This document shows, piece after piece, positions 37,264 to 49,060 of a DNA stretch of 64,000 nt. The DNA is from Chromobotia macracanthus (taxonomy: Eukaryota; Chordata; Actinopteri; Cypriniformes; Botiidae), in assembly GCA_036877525.1 (NCBI GenBank), contig JAZGTH010000032.1, positions 2,756,001 to 2,820,000 on the forward strand, given 5' to 3'. Below the pieces are notes generated by a model that saw only the letters and a list, made by a program, of their open reading frames with translations, was not told the DNA's origin and did no database searches. The position numbers and the translations under genes were made by a program. Numbering within the stretch: the first letter of the stretch is position 1; every line of letters begins with the position of its first letter.

Positions 37264-37320
37264 CTCTCACTGTCTCTCTATCGCTCTCTCACTCTTTCTC
37301 TGTCTCTTTCTTTCTTTCTT

Positions 37321-37351
<31 letters not shown>
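37264..37351. repeat. (CT)n/(CTTT)n microsatellite
   Basis: A pyrimidine-only stretch with (TTTC)n at about 37306-37325 and (TC)n at 37326-37351, about 88 bases in all. Confidence 0.9.
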
Positions 37352-37795
37352 ATGAATCTCAATAAAAAGCTGTAGTTTATGAACATACTGTATGACAGCG
37401 AGGAACTATCACCTGCACTTATGCAAAATTTATGTGCATTCATTCCATTTTTTAGGAGTTCCTGTGAAAGAGAATTCAGTCATGCACACACACATTCTTA
37501 TGCACACAGCTCTAAATTGGTCCGTTTTGCACTGTGTTCTGTATAAGAACTCTATTGGCTTCCTGCCTCTGAGACCCTACACAAAGCCTGCGATTGATCC
37601 ACCAATACTGTGTGTTTTCAGTGCGATAAATAAACTTCAGACACTGATTCCCTGTTGTGATATGACAGATAAAGCCAGAGGTCTCATGGTCCTCCCAGAA
37701 CTGAAACTTTTGTACAAATAATGTTGCATAGTTGCAATGTTTTTCTAAGTAAAGTAATCGGTTAGGTAAAGTGGATGTAATAAAATTGCCCTTAG

Positions 37796-37965
37796 CTGTG
37801 TGAGTGTTTGTGTGTGTGTGTATGAATGTTTGCCCTGCAACAGACTGGCCATCTATTCAGGGTGTACTCCGTCTTTGGCCTGAAATGCTGAAATAGGCTC
37901 CAGCCCCCCGTGACCCTGAAAAGGACAAGCAGATTTGTAGAATGGATGCATGGAATGGATAAATT
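37796..37965 (+). repeat. retroelement 3' end with GGAT-type tail
   Basis: After a (GT)n run come GTTTGCCCTGCAACAGACTG, GGTGTACTCCGTC, GATAGGCTCCAGC-like AATAGGCTCCAGCCCCCC, GTGACCCTGAAAAGGAC and a tail GGATGCATGGAATGGAT. This is a very common fish block that ends in GGATGGAT repeats and probably derives from an RTE/Rex-type 3' end; the clade is from memory. Confidence 0.5.
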
Positions 37966-39249
37966 ATAGTGAGCTTTGCACAAGTTGCTTTTAGAATTTT
38001 TAATTTAATTTTATACAAACATTTAAAGAATATTACAAAAGACCAACAATATGGAAAGTGACACTGAGGTCACTGGAGGTCACTTTTTTTGTCATTATCA
38101 GTTCCACCTTAATTCACCTCAATGCACATTGTGCCACACACACAGAAAGTGTCATGTGATCGGCTATAAAAATCATTCTGTGCGTCATCAGTTTTAGGAC
38201 ATCAGGTTCACACAATTATGAAGCATCAAAGCACTGAGGTCTTGCATTCCTGTGGCACGCTGGACTATTACATCAGCCGCCAACAATGAGCTCTTTCACT
38301 AGTTTGTAATTTTTTATTTGTTTAAATTAGGGAGATGCCTTCAAATATTTAAGCTTCTGAATCTATTTATTCTCTTGCTTTTTTCCATCTGCTTGCATTT
38401 TTGTTGTACACAAACATAAACAGCTTAAGGTTCCTTTCCTAAGAAGGTCTGAGAATGTCTTGATGTGGAACATTATGAATAAAACATGTTCATTGTGCTC
38501 TTGCAGTCTAATAATGCTGAGAGCATATTCCTGAACGTTTCAATAGTAATCCGAGGCATTGTTTACATCCCCATCCTTAACCCCTCTTTATTATGGTGCG
38601 GCATCCAGAGGAACTCTGACAGAAAAAAGTAAGAAACAAAAAACACATCCAATTGAATAGAGTAAACAAAATCTAAACATGTATTGTGAAAAATAAGATA
38701 AATTCTTTGGAATGAAAACAGTCATAATGGTTCATTTCTGTTTATAGATGTACAGTATGTAAGATTTACAACACTATAATATTTTATTGTTGTGTTATAC
38801 ATTTAAGTGTGCTCATAAGTTTCTTGTTTAAAATGCAACACACATATTTTCAAAGCACACTTGAATTCTGAGTAATCATGCAGCATGAAGGACAAACAGC
38901 TGTTTCAATCTACTATCTGAAAAGCTTGAGGTCTTCAGCTATTTCTGAGAATACATTTGTAAAACATGGGCAATAAGATGAACATGACCTTAACTAGCAT
39001 CAACACTATGTTTACTAAGGATAACCCAACAGAACAAGCTCTCCAGCCAAATCTGGTTTTTCCCCAAGTTTTTATCTACTACACCTGTTGGAGTTTTGGT
39101 TCTTTGCCACAGTCGCCTCTGGCTTGCTCACACATATAATGTAAAATGAATATCTTTCAGTGCTGTTCTGTGTATACTGTAAGGTGTGCAATCAAAAACT
39201 CTGCACGACCAATTTCTGTATTTATAGACTCATATGCAAAAGTTTAGTG
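37966..39249. other. inferred mc5r leader intron, no element recognised
   Basis: AT-rich DNA with no recognisable exon or repeat. Confidence 0.4.
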
Positions 39250-39383
39250 TTCCTGTAGTTCAGTTGGTAGATCATAGTGCTAACAATGATATGGTTATGG
39301 GTTCAATTCCCAGGGAATACAAGTACTGATAGAAATATACACCTAGTTACACTGTTGCTTGGATAAAATGCATAAATGTAAAA
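39250..39383 (+). mobile_element. tRNA-derived SINE with LINE-type tail
   Basis: The head has a pol III A box (GTAGTTCAGTTGGTAGATCA, about 39255-39274) and B box (GGGTTCAATTCCC, about 39299-39311), spaced as in a tRNA. After a short body the 3' tail reads GCTTGGATAAAATGCATAAA then TGTAAA, matching the LINE tail at 24290-24345 apart from an internal loss of about 11 bases. A well-known SINE type of ostariophysan fishes. Confidence 0.78.
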
Positions 39384-41449
39384 TACCAGCATGAATAATG
39401 ACATTATAAAATTGTCAGATTTCTGACATTTAGGTAATGAATGTTGAATAAAGTAGAAAAAGCTCCCTATGCTTGCAACTGAATACAGTATTTTGACTTA
39501 CAGACCTATAGTAGGTGGGAAATTAAGTACTAAACAAAATAACAGTAACATCATACACAGTTTTATTATGTTCTAAGATTTAAAATAGTATTGGGTATTG
39601 AGAATATGATATTAATAACCATAATTATTGATATTGTGTTAATGCTACACATATGATAATATCATAAATAATTCAGCACCAGTTGACACAACAACATACT
39701 ATGTGGTGGTATTGCACCCGTTTAACATTTTGACTTGAGAGCAACAATAGTTACAAACTCTTCCTCTGCCTCCCTACACTCACATTGGAAGTGTGATTCA
39801 TTTTCCATAAAAAGAGAAAACGGTAAATAAACAAAGTTAAAGATTACTTTATTAGATGGTTAGGGTTAGTGTTCAGTGTTCTAAAACGGTCATCTACAGA
39901 CTTCCGTGGGATCTCCCTCATTTCCCAAGAGCTCAATAAATCAGTGACTATCTAAACCAGTGCTGTGTATTTAAACCCCATTCCAAATAAACAACTTCCT
40001 TTATCTACCACTTGTTTATTGGTTTTTCATAATTGAGCTTTGAAGGACCTTCATGTGTCTTTTGTTCTTTGCTGTCCATAGTTTCCTGTCCATGCACCAC
40101 TGCAGTGGGCACACACATACACAGACATGGCATAATCTGTGCACACACGTACACCCACACAGCTCTGACTCAATCCCACAAAGGTGCTCTGCAATGCCTG
40201 ACTGTGGCTGTGTCTCAAAATCTACTCAGCTTCCTACTGCAATTTTGTTTCTCACAGGTGTGTTTCAAGTCAGCTGAGTTTACACACACTCTGACTAAGT
40301 CTGAATCATTTCATTTCAATGAACCAATTCGAAAAGCTGATTCACACATTAGTTAGGTCGTTACTTAATACTGTTCTTATAAACACCCAACACAATCAGA
40401 TGGCAATTTGTTACTATTTTGTTTTAGCTAATTGCTTGCTAATTTGTATGAATTTGAATATTGTCATTTTAACATTTCCATGATCACCCCAGTAGTAGTT
40501 CGATTTAGGAGTTAGGGATGGACCTTCATGCTTGTTTTCTAATAATAGTATATTTTTGCAAAATTCACATTGTTATATAAAATAAATATTACAAATATAA
40601 ACTCATATAAAATCACCACCTCTGTAAAATAGTTGCTTATAGCATGCTTATTTTTGTGACACTACATTTGCCAAAATGTGCAGTTTACAAATGCAATGTG
40701 CTTGACTTAGCCTCCCATTTCTACTCTGTGTACCCAGTAAAAAAAAGATTTACTATATACATGTTTGTAAATCAGTCTGCATCAATAAACTGGTTCAATT
40801 CACTGAAATATCTGAAATAAATATTAAGTACCGCTGTTTCGTTTGTTACTGAGTCAAATGTTTTTTACGTTTTCAACATGACGCCATAGCTTCACACATA
40901 AGTAACATTCTTATATTCTATAGATTAAAACGCTTTGTGATCGCTCTTGAATCGGACAACAGTGATGTTCAGGTAGACAGTTGACTGAGGTTTAAGACAG
41001 CTACAGTCACTGTAGCAACACCCTCAATGTTTATGAATATTATTCCCAGGAAAAATGAATTCCAAACAGCTTGCGGTGTTCGTAAAAATCCATAAACGCG
41101 ATTAATAAATGAAAAAGTGCAGCAAAATTTTCATTTGAAAACAGCCCCCACCACAGGCTTTACACTCCTTATTATACAATCTGATAAAAAACAGATAATG
41201 TGCCGTTTATTTATAGGCATCTTTTATCGAACCAAGTATTATGATTATTGTACGTTTACTGTAAACACATATAGGCTGATTTATGTAAACGTCAGCATAG
41301 CCTATATTGTTAAATTATGCGCATATGTTGTGTTATATATTAAGTTGCGTGCCAGAAAAGAGTCATCCTGGGATGTTATCATCTACAGTGTTAAACTATT
41401 TAAATAACACTCATTCATAACAAAATGATTTGGAGGCTTTTCCTCTTCA
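39384..41449. other. inferred mc5r leader intron, low-complexity repeats only
   Basis: Includes CA-rich sequence near 40110-40165 and the common fish block GTGTCTCAAAATCTACTCAG near 40211. No recognisable exon. The open frames at 40033-40356 and 41117-41407 have no domain. Confidence 0.4.
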
Positions 41450-41913
41450 TTCCCAGACGTAGGGTAATCGTGTTTTTTTGGGTATTGTGCGTTATGTGAG
41501 AACTTCAAAGCCCAACATACTAATCAAACTGCAGAGAAAGTGGACAGGGTGTGTTAAATTGACTGCATTCCGAAATCTTCAGACGGTCTGAGCCCAATTT
41601 CAGCACCAGTTGTCGGACAGCGCCAAACGAAGAGAGGATCCGAAACATTTTCAGACGCTCATTTAATGAATGAATTCCGTACAGTCTAATGTAGTAATGC
41701 ACATATGATCACAGCTGCAGTTCAGCTCTCAGTGCTCAGTCCAAGTAAACGAGATCGTGATGCTTTAAGGAAAACGACTTCACGAGAAAATAACGCAGTG
41801 CAACGAAAGAAATATCTGTCAGAATAATGTTGCCTAAATGTCGGCGGAAAGTGAAATCCAAACATAATTAGCACATCAGGAATGACAAAGCAGAAGTTTA
41901 GATATTGACTCAC

Positions 41914-42035
41914 CTGTGTGGAGATATAGTTCTCTGTGCTTGATCTGTGTGCCGTTGAAAACTACTAACCTCAAAGCCAATGTGTTTATTTCAGTCGAGT
42001 CCTGTGTATTTGCGCTGGATGAAGACGTTATAAGA
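41914..42035 (-). other. inferred non-coding first exon of mc5r
   Basis: On the minus strand CTCCACACAG is followed by GTGAGTC at 41913, a consensus splice donor, with the receptor acceptor at 32494 being the next strong acceptor upstream of the receptor ATG. A TATATATTTA box lies at about 42056-42066, some 30 bases before the proposed start. Inference only; the intron would be about 9.4 kb. Confidence 0.35.
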
Positions 42036-42054
42036 ATGAGGTAATTCTAGATCA

Positions 42055-42066
42055 AATAAATATATA
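42055..42066 (-). promoter_or_regulatory. candidate TATA box for mc5r
   Basis: The minus strand reads CTATATATTTATTT here, next to a relatively CpG-rich interval (41450-42030). Placement fits the inferred first exon. Not proven. Confidence 0.3.
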
Positions 42067-42317
42067 GGCTAAGGTCAGGAACAGCAACAGCCCCACCTCT
42101 CAGAGGGAATCTTCTAAGCTTCCGAGGCATTCATTCACAGGAGCTGAACAGAAAACTCGTTGTTTTCTGCAATATGGAAGCATAACAACTGCAGCTTTCC
42201 AGACCAGAGCTTTATGAAATGTGTTTGCAGAAATAAGATAATCTAAATAAGTTTAGTGCTAGACATTTTAATTAATTTATTCTTATATGAAAATCTAATT
42301 GTTCATACGCTATCAAC

Positions 42318-42445
42318 CAAACTTGGTATTCAAGTGTGTAATTTCTGCACCCCTAGAGGTAGCAAATGGTACTGAATAAGTTAAAAATGGTTGCTTCCAA
42401 AGCTTTCGAACCCCACAATCAGTTAGTCCCGCCCATGTTAACAAT
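42318..42445. repeat. interspersed repeat (GTGTAATTTCTGCACC)
   Basis: GTGTGTAATTTCTGCACCCC, GGTTGCTTCCAAAGCTTTCG, AACCCCACAATC and AGTCCCGCCCATG follow one another. I recall this string as a common fish repeat; no inverted termini were found. Confidence 0.35.
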
Positions 42446-44159
42446 GCATTATACATTGGTGAGTGTGGTTTAGCTTGGGAGTGACGCATCCCGGTTACCA
42501 TAGTTACTTATTCATTTAATGTTTATAGCAATGCAAAGGCAATTTTGGATAGATTTTGGATAGGGCCTTTTTTTAGAACTTGTTTATGTAAAATTGTCGT
42601 ATTACTTGTTATTTTACACTTTGATTAAAAAACAAAAATGTTTGCCTTAATGCTAATTGAATCAAAGAAGTTAAAAGGTTGCAATGGATATTATCAAATC
42701 AGCAATGGCCTATAGTCTGTGGAAACACCTTTCTAAAAGTAGCCAAATTATGATAAATTATGTTAATGATTTTACAGCAGAAGTAATATGATACCTGAAA
42801 AATCTACTAAGTCTGCTGCATACAGCCTCATATTTAGATTTGCAGTCATCATTTATCATATTTTTGTTTTTATTCATTTGAAAAGTGAAATATCAATTCA
42901 ATATTTAGCTTCAATATTTAGCTATAAAACCATGAGTGGGTCTCTATAGTAATTGTGATTTGTTTTCCCCTATTGGTGGGTGAACAAACAGCAACGTTTT
43001 GAAAGTTTCATAGAGCTACAGTGAGCTACATTTTACACTGTTTAGAAGTCAAACGGCACAAGGCTTACTTTGTCTCTGCACATTAAACCTCTGATATAAG
43101 AAACCATTTCAACATAAAACATTACACACATTTTATCTTCAAAGTAAGATTTAATAAATGAAAACATTTAAAAATAACAATGTCTTGGTTTCTATGATAT
43201 GAATTATTTTCTTATCTTGGATCTCAACATTGATTTTTGAGGTTTTCCAAGTTCACTTCAGGAAAGATATTAGTTTTTTTATTTTATTATATTATATTAT
43301 TATATTTGAGGTCATCCATGTTTATCTGCTCTTTACCAAAAGCAGTCTGTTAGCTGACTGACAGCTCAACGTCAGGGTCAACATGTGAGAAATATGTTTA
43401 AACAGAACCCATGACTGTTTTATAAATGTGAACAAAAGGTGCATTGAAAGAGCAGTATCAGGGCTATCACTGTTACCACTGCCTGAACAAATTCCAATAA
43501 ATCACACATAATTGTGGCAGACAATTACTGATGATGAAAAACAAGGATTGTTTCCAGGGTTACTTGACAATAAACTCTTCCTGCATTGCAATAAATGTAA
43601 ATTGTTATTGAGGTTCTTGTGAAACTTGTGACAACAGTCACAAGTTTCTTTTTAAGTTTCATAGCTGTATCATGTTTGTGTAAATAACTCATTTTTAGAA
43701 TCTACAGTACATTCACAATCCAACCAATATTGCAAAGTGATTTCAAGAGATGGGAAACAGAGAACATAATATGGGAAAAAGTTTTTATGCAAGAACTTCT
43801 ATTACATGGGATTATAGTCAACACATTTCTCTGAAGATCCAGTCCAAAATGGCTTTTTGAACACCGTAAATATGGCCTCTAAGCAGCAGTTATAAATCAT
43901 AATTTGTAGTGAAGTTCAAGTGTGTGAGATTAAAGAGTCCTACAAATTGACTGCAGAAAGAAAAACGAGGGCCAGATAAATTCAGCACTGTAGAAAAACC
44001 CATAAAGCATTCTAGACTTAAAATTCACCATTTGCCAGGAATTTGACTGACAGGCAAAAAAACGATATTATATCAAACAAAAAACCATGCAATAAAGTAG
44101 ACATTAGTGAACCCAAAGGAATAAAAATGGTGGAAAGGTGAACCTTCTCTCACCAAAGC
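42446..44159. other. intergenic, no gene seen
   Basis: AT-rich DNA with no recognisable exon, RNA gene or transposon end. Confidence 0.45.
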
Positions 44160-45625
44160 CAGCCCCCTGTGACTCCTAAGACAGCTCCCTCAACATTGCA
44201 GCCAGCACCTCAACCTTTCAGGTGTAATCCTGGGGACCCAGAGAGAACTAAACTGCTGGAGCGGATGGACCCTACCCAGGGCAGGGCAGGGGCCTTATTC
44301 CAATCTTCAGGGTTGACCCAAAAAGTAGTGTCTTATAATCTAACCCATTGTCATGCAAAGAGCAGTGTACAGTTTTTCTTGGCCACTCACGTGGGCCCTG
44401 GCACCCCCTGTGTCATGTTGCACTCTGTCCCTTCCTCCTTTGGTCCTCATAAGGACGCGTTGCTTCCTCACCCCCAATTGAAGCAACAGACCAGAGAACA
44501 AATCATTCTGTTGCTGCGTTTGGCACAGTGTTTAAATGAGTGACTTTCCTCCTTAACTCATCATGCTAGCTCATCAGGATGATACGGCACGGCTATGCGA
44601 TTTAGTTCACTAGGCACCCACCCACCCAGGCGAAGCCTGTTTCAGTAGCTAAGATGAAAGCAGGGTTTTACAGCCCTTACTTCATTGCCCAAGAAAGGCA
44701 CTGGGTTGTGGATTGTAGATTTGTGCATCTTGAACCAGACTCTTTACCTCCACACAGACCCTTTCTTCGGTTTGCTTTCGAGGGTCAAGCATTTTAGTAC
44801 AGGATCCAGGACCCCTGAGTCTTTACCGCAGTCAAAGAGGCTGTAGTCCCATTCATGGATCAGGTGGTAAGCCTGCAGACCCTCCCTGCAGACCCTCCTC
44901 CCCAGACGAGGACCCAGTCCTCTTCCTGTTGTGTCCAGTATGCACTGCTATCTACCTAGACTGCACAGAAGAATTCAGAAGGTCTGAGAAACTCAGAAGA
45001 AGGGGAAGGCTGTCTCCAAACAGAGGCTCTCTCATCGGATCATAGATGCCATTCTTTTGACTTACTGTTTGCAGAGTATGCTGTCTTTTAGAGGTCCATG
45101 CACACTCAACTAGAGGGATTTCCTCCTTTTGGGGGCTTGTGAAAAGTGCCTCTCTACCAGACATTTACAAAACTGTGGGCTGGGCCACACCCAATACTTA
45201 TGCAAGGTTTTATAACCTTAGAATTGAATTGGTCTCTTTCACTGTGCGGTCTGCCTGACAAGTACCTTAAAGAACTAACAAGGTGCAACAGCAAGGGGCA
45301 CGGCATTTGGACTTGTGATTCGTTGCGCCCCAAATGGATAACTGTTTGTCAAATAAGGATATGTCATAGGAAGCGATTGTCTTTGGTAATCCCATAGGAG
45401 TATCTCTCCACAGTTAATTTCTCTGCTGTGTCTTCCCCTAGATGGAACGCCATCATGGCCTGTAATCTTTGATGTTTCTCCCTCCAGTAGTCGCATATAG
45501 GCATAATTTGATGTCACTACATCAACACAACATCTTGTTCCCTCCATCAGGAAAAGGAAGTTACAGATGTAACCAAGATGTTTTACCTATTCCCTCAATC
45601 TGGCGAAAACCTGTGGAGCTAAGAA
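44160..45625 (+). mobile_element. DIRS-like tyrosine-recombinase retroelement remnant
   Basis: On the plus strand, with many frame breaks: a pol segment reading MIRHGYAI, FTRHPP, KMKAGFYSPYFIAQ, VVDCRF, PFLRFAFEGQAF and VFTAVKEAVVP (about 44575-44870), which follows the reverse transcriptase of fish DIRS-type elements. After a gap comes LSHRIIDAI, CTLN-RDFLLLGAC and CGLGHTQYLCKVL (about 45025-45215), resembling the C-terminal part of the tyrosine recombinase. The right end (about 45530-45590) has CTTGTTCCCTCCATCAGG and GTTACAGATGTAACCAAGAT, similar to the end repeats of these elements. The 124-codon open frame at 44169-44543 is probably part of this element, not a host gene. Catalytic centres are lost. 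Confidence 0.6.
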
Positions 45626-48600
45626 ACATTATATCATTACAGCACACAGTAGTTAACTAATGCTAACTGGAATTACTTTCTTTTGAAAGTGATTCTAAAT
45701 GCTTACTGCTATTGTTGCTATTGTAATAGTAAATAGAGGGCTACACCGGAACAGTGTTGCTCCTTAATGTTTTTCTCAGTCTCAGTCATCTGAGACTTTT
45801 GTTTAAAAGGAATCTGACTTGATTTTGGCTAATTTTAAAAATGGGTTGCTCAAAAGAAGATAAAGGATTCGGATGAATTTGGATTAGATCACAAAATCCA
45901 ATCTAGGCTTTGATCTGGATCAGATTGTCAGTTTGTGTTCGAAATCTTTTAGTTAGATCTGGATGGCTTTGATCCAAAACAAACAGGATTATTTTGATCC
46001 CAGCAGATAGTGAATTTCGGGAAGAAAAATATAATAAAACTTACAGTTAATCAAAAATACACAATTTTTATAATGTATTACAGTATATACACAAATTTAT
46101 GTTTATTTTGCTCTTTGTTAGTTTAACCATTATAAAGTATTTAAAGTACTTTGCATACTTTGGGCTACCAATTAAACTTTCAAGTCAAAAAAAGAAAATG
46201 TCCCTATAAATAATCCCCAAACAGCTATCAATTTGTCACTGTGTGTTATTTACAATTACTTGTTGGATGTAGCAACAGTAACTATGGGGGGGGGTGGGGG
46301 GGGGGTGAGTCTTTGCAAAGGGTAAATTTTAAACAATTCAAAATGTAGGTTGAATTAAAAATTTGCTTATTCTATATAGCCTATTAAAATTGAAAAAATG
46401 TTTGTAATGAAATGTGTTCTATTCACCTTCATGTTGTTTCACATCTGACATTTGTAGAACACATTAGAAAATTACATTAATTTTCTATAGAATATCAGTG
46501 AAATTTCTGTTTGATTTTCTATTTCTATAGAAAATCAGTGATCTTATATATATATTTATAGAGGCTGTCAAACTTATACAAATAATTACTTGAATTGTGG
46601 TTGGTCCCTTACATCATATCATCAGAAGACGTATGAAGTACTTTAATAATACTATGAAATAACACATTCAAATACTTCAGGTCAGTACATGTAATTCCTT
46701 GTCAAAAATTACACATGCTGATTTGCTGGTGTATGACCATGTCCTTCAGCCTGCCTTCAGTCCTCATCCCATCTGTGATAAAGAACTAGACTAGAAACTA
46801 GACTCATTTTCAACATGGCATTAGCAACTAGATCATTTAAACAAACACTACTGTGCTGATGAAGCTGTCCAAAGAGGATTTTAAAGCATAAAATAATTGA
46901 AGTGAAATTGCTGTCTAAAACTACATATTTTGAACAGTGCTCATTAATGGATGAACCTTAATGACACACAGTATTGAATGTGTGATGAGTCATGATGTAT
47001 TCCTAATAAAAGCCAATAGCTCTAATTAAATACTCAGGGTTAACACAAAACAGGTTGTTAGATTTAATCTAGCTAACACTAGCTGCCAGTCACTCTAATA
47101 ATAGTTCCTTCCAGTGCGTGAGGCTGTTTATTTAATAATTTATGGAAAAGAGAACCAAACCAATCAGAAACCACAAGTCTTGATATTAATGTTTGTCACA
47201 TGAGGACTTGGATGATGGTGCAGCATAATTTCAGCATGACAAACATCATAACTGCAGAGTATAATGTGATGTCACTGTTTGTTTGGATACCTGTAAAGTG
47301 CATTTAGTGACGCTAGCAAAGGCAAGCACCATTTTAACTATTGCTCATCATACTTGAGATAAGAGAATCTAAACAAACACCTAACGTTAAGAATGTTTCA
47401 ACATTGAGGAAATATTAAGGCTAGATCAAATTGTGCAGTTTATTAAGGAAAGTTGTGCTATTTCTATTCTAAGCAATCAGAGTTTTGATGGCAGACAATA
47501 AAACCCCTCAAAAATCCCACAGTACATTGCAGGGCGGAGCGCATGTAGAGAACGCCTTTGCAACCACATACCTGGCAATCAATATTTCAGCATCCTAGCT
47601 GCCGTTTTTGTACAGTTAAGCACCAAAGACAAGTGATTTATGCAATCTCAAGTGAAGAACACACAACAGTCACAAGTGATTTGTTTTTTTGTTTCATTTA
47701 CCTACGTATTAGAGTCTTGTTGAATTCTCTCTCAAAACCTTCAACTTTCTTAGTTAAGATGTTTCATTAGTTAAATGGCTATAATATGGCTATACATGGA
47801 CTGCAATTTTTATTTATTGATAAAAAAATAAATTAAACAAATTATTTTATTTATATAAATTTTTTATAATTTATTGTTTTAACATTAATGATGTTTTGTA
47901 GTATTTATAACCAACGCAATTATTTTGCTACTTTTTTGTGGATGTTTACTGACCTTGCAATATTACCATGGTACTGAGCCAGACTTCACAACTTCATACT
48001 TTCAGACTACAACTTACGTGTGTGCTAGGAAATAAGGAAGAGAAACACTCTTTTGTATCTACCACAACTGCAGTTATTAACTTTAGACACTTTGCATTGA
48101 ATGAGTGTTTTAAACAATGACCCTCGCTTCTAACCCGAATTACTTAATTTTCTACATAGATAAAACATCAGCTAATTAAATTTAATGCTAATAACAATGA
48201 CTGTCAGGCGTGCCTCGAAACATCTGTTGGAAAATTAGGAACTTGTACATCACCAGATGCACAGAGTAATTCAGAGTATGATGTCGGAGTAATCGGTTGC
48301 ACAAAAAGACATGAAAGACTTAAAATATACCAAAGAAAGTTGATAGAATCACTTCAGCACATTATAACAGTGGAAAATGATCGCTTTAATTAATTAGCAG
48401 TGGTGCTGATTGCTTATTAGAAAGGAGAAAAACAAGAATGCATGAATGCTAATGGAAAAATATAATTGCTGCTTTCATAAGAAGCTTTCTATCTGATGGA
48501 CAGAACTGTATATGTAAAGAAATTACAGCGCTAAGGGGGAAAAGAATGTATTCATATTTCTCATAAAATAACAGAAATCAAGCTGTAATGGATGCTGCCA

Positions 48601-48785
48601 AAAATGTATTGAAATGTACATTTGAACAGCAACTTTTCTTGACACCCTAGCAAGTACTTAGTAACTTTCAAAAACACTCCTACAATCAGATAACATACTA
48701 AAAGCCTACATACTAAACGCCCTGGCCACCCTCAACACCCACGCAGCATACGGAAGTTATGTTAAATATGTAACAATCAATTTCT
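45626..48785. other. intergenic, no gene seen
   Basis: AT-rich DNA. Apart from the G-run at 46286-46305 no structured feature stands out. Degenerate ACACCCTAGCAAGTACTTAG blocks near 48640-48740 resemble another common fish repeat. Confidence 0.45.
46286..46305 (+). repeat. G-run, quadruplex-capable
   Basis: Nine Gs, a T, then ten Gs. The run could fold into a G-quadruplex; it is also a place where sequencing length errors are likely. Confidence 0.8.
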
Positions 48786-48914
48786 AATTAAACGTCTTTT
48801 GTAATACTAAAATGTGTTAAGGTGTGGCAAACCTTTAAAGTTTGGCTCTTATAAATAAAATCTTTCACTATGATAGATTTCACAGTAATTTCATGGTGAT
48901 TTGTTCCTAAATAA

Positions 48915-49060
48915 AAAACAGTGATTTCCTCAGAACTTTCCTGTATTCTCAGGGCTCTGTGTCCTGCAGGGACCTCAGAAACCCTCATGAGACAGTGTCT
49001 CAGTCCTCCACTGGTATAACACTCATTGATGTACCCCGCAGACAAACACCAGACTGTGAA
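48915..49060 (-). other. coding-like island, unassigned
   Basis: On the minus strand a possible acceptor (CACCTTCACAG at about 49061) precedes an open frame with WCLSAGYINECYTSGGL, RHCLMRVSEVPAGHRALRIQ and ESSEE. It is more GC-rich than its surroundings. The pattern Val-Pro-Ala-Gly...Arg-Ile-x-Glu loosely recalls the start of ADAMTS/papilin spacer domains. No clear donor and no neighbouring exons were found, so it may be a stray pseudo-exon or chance. Confidence 0.2.

Noticed and set aside
39250..39325. Functional tRNA gene
   Set aside because: The A and B boxes are present, but the acceptor stem does not pair and the sequence continues into a LINE-type tail, so it is a SINE.
44169..44543. 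124-codon open frame as a host gene
   Set aside because: It has no recognised domain and sits directly upstream of, and on the same strand as, DIRS-like reverse transcriptase fragments.
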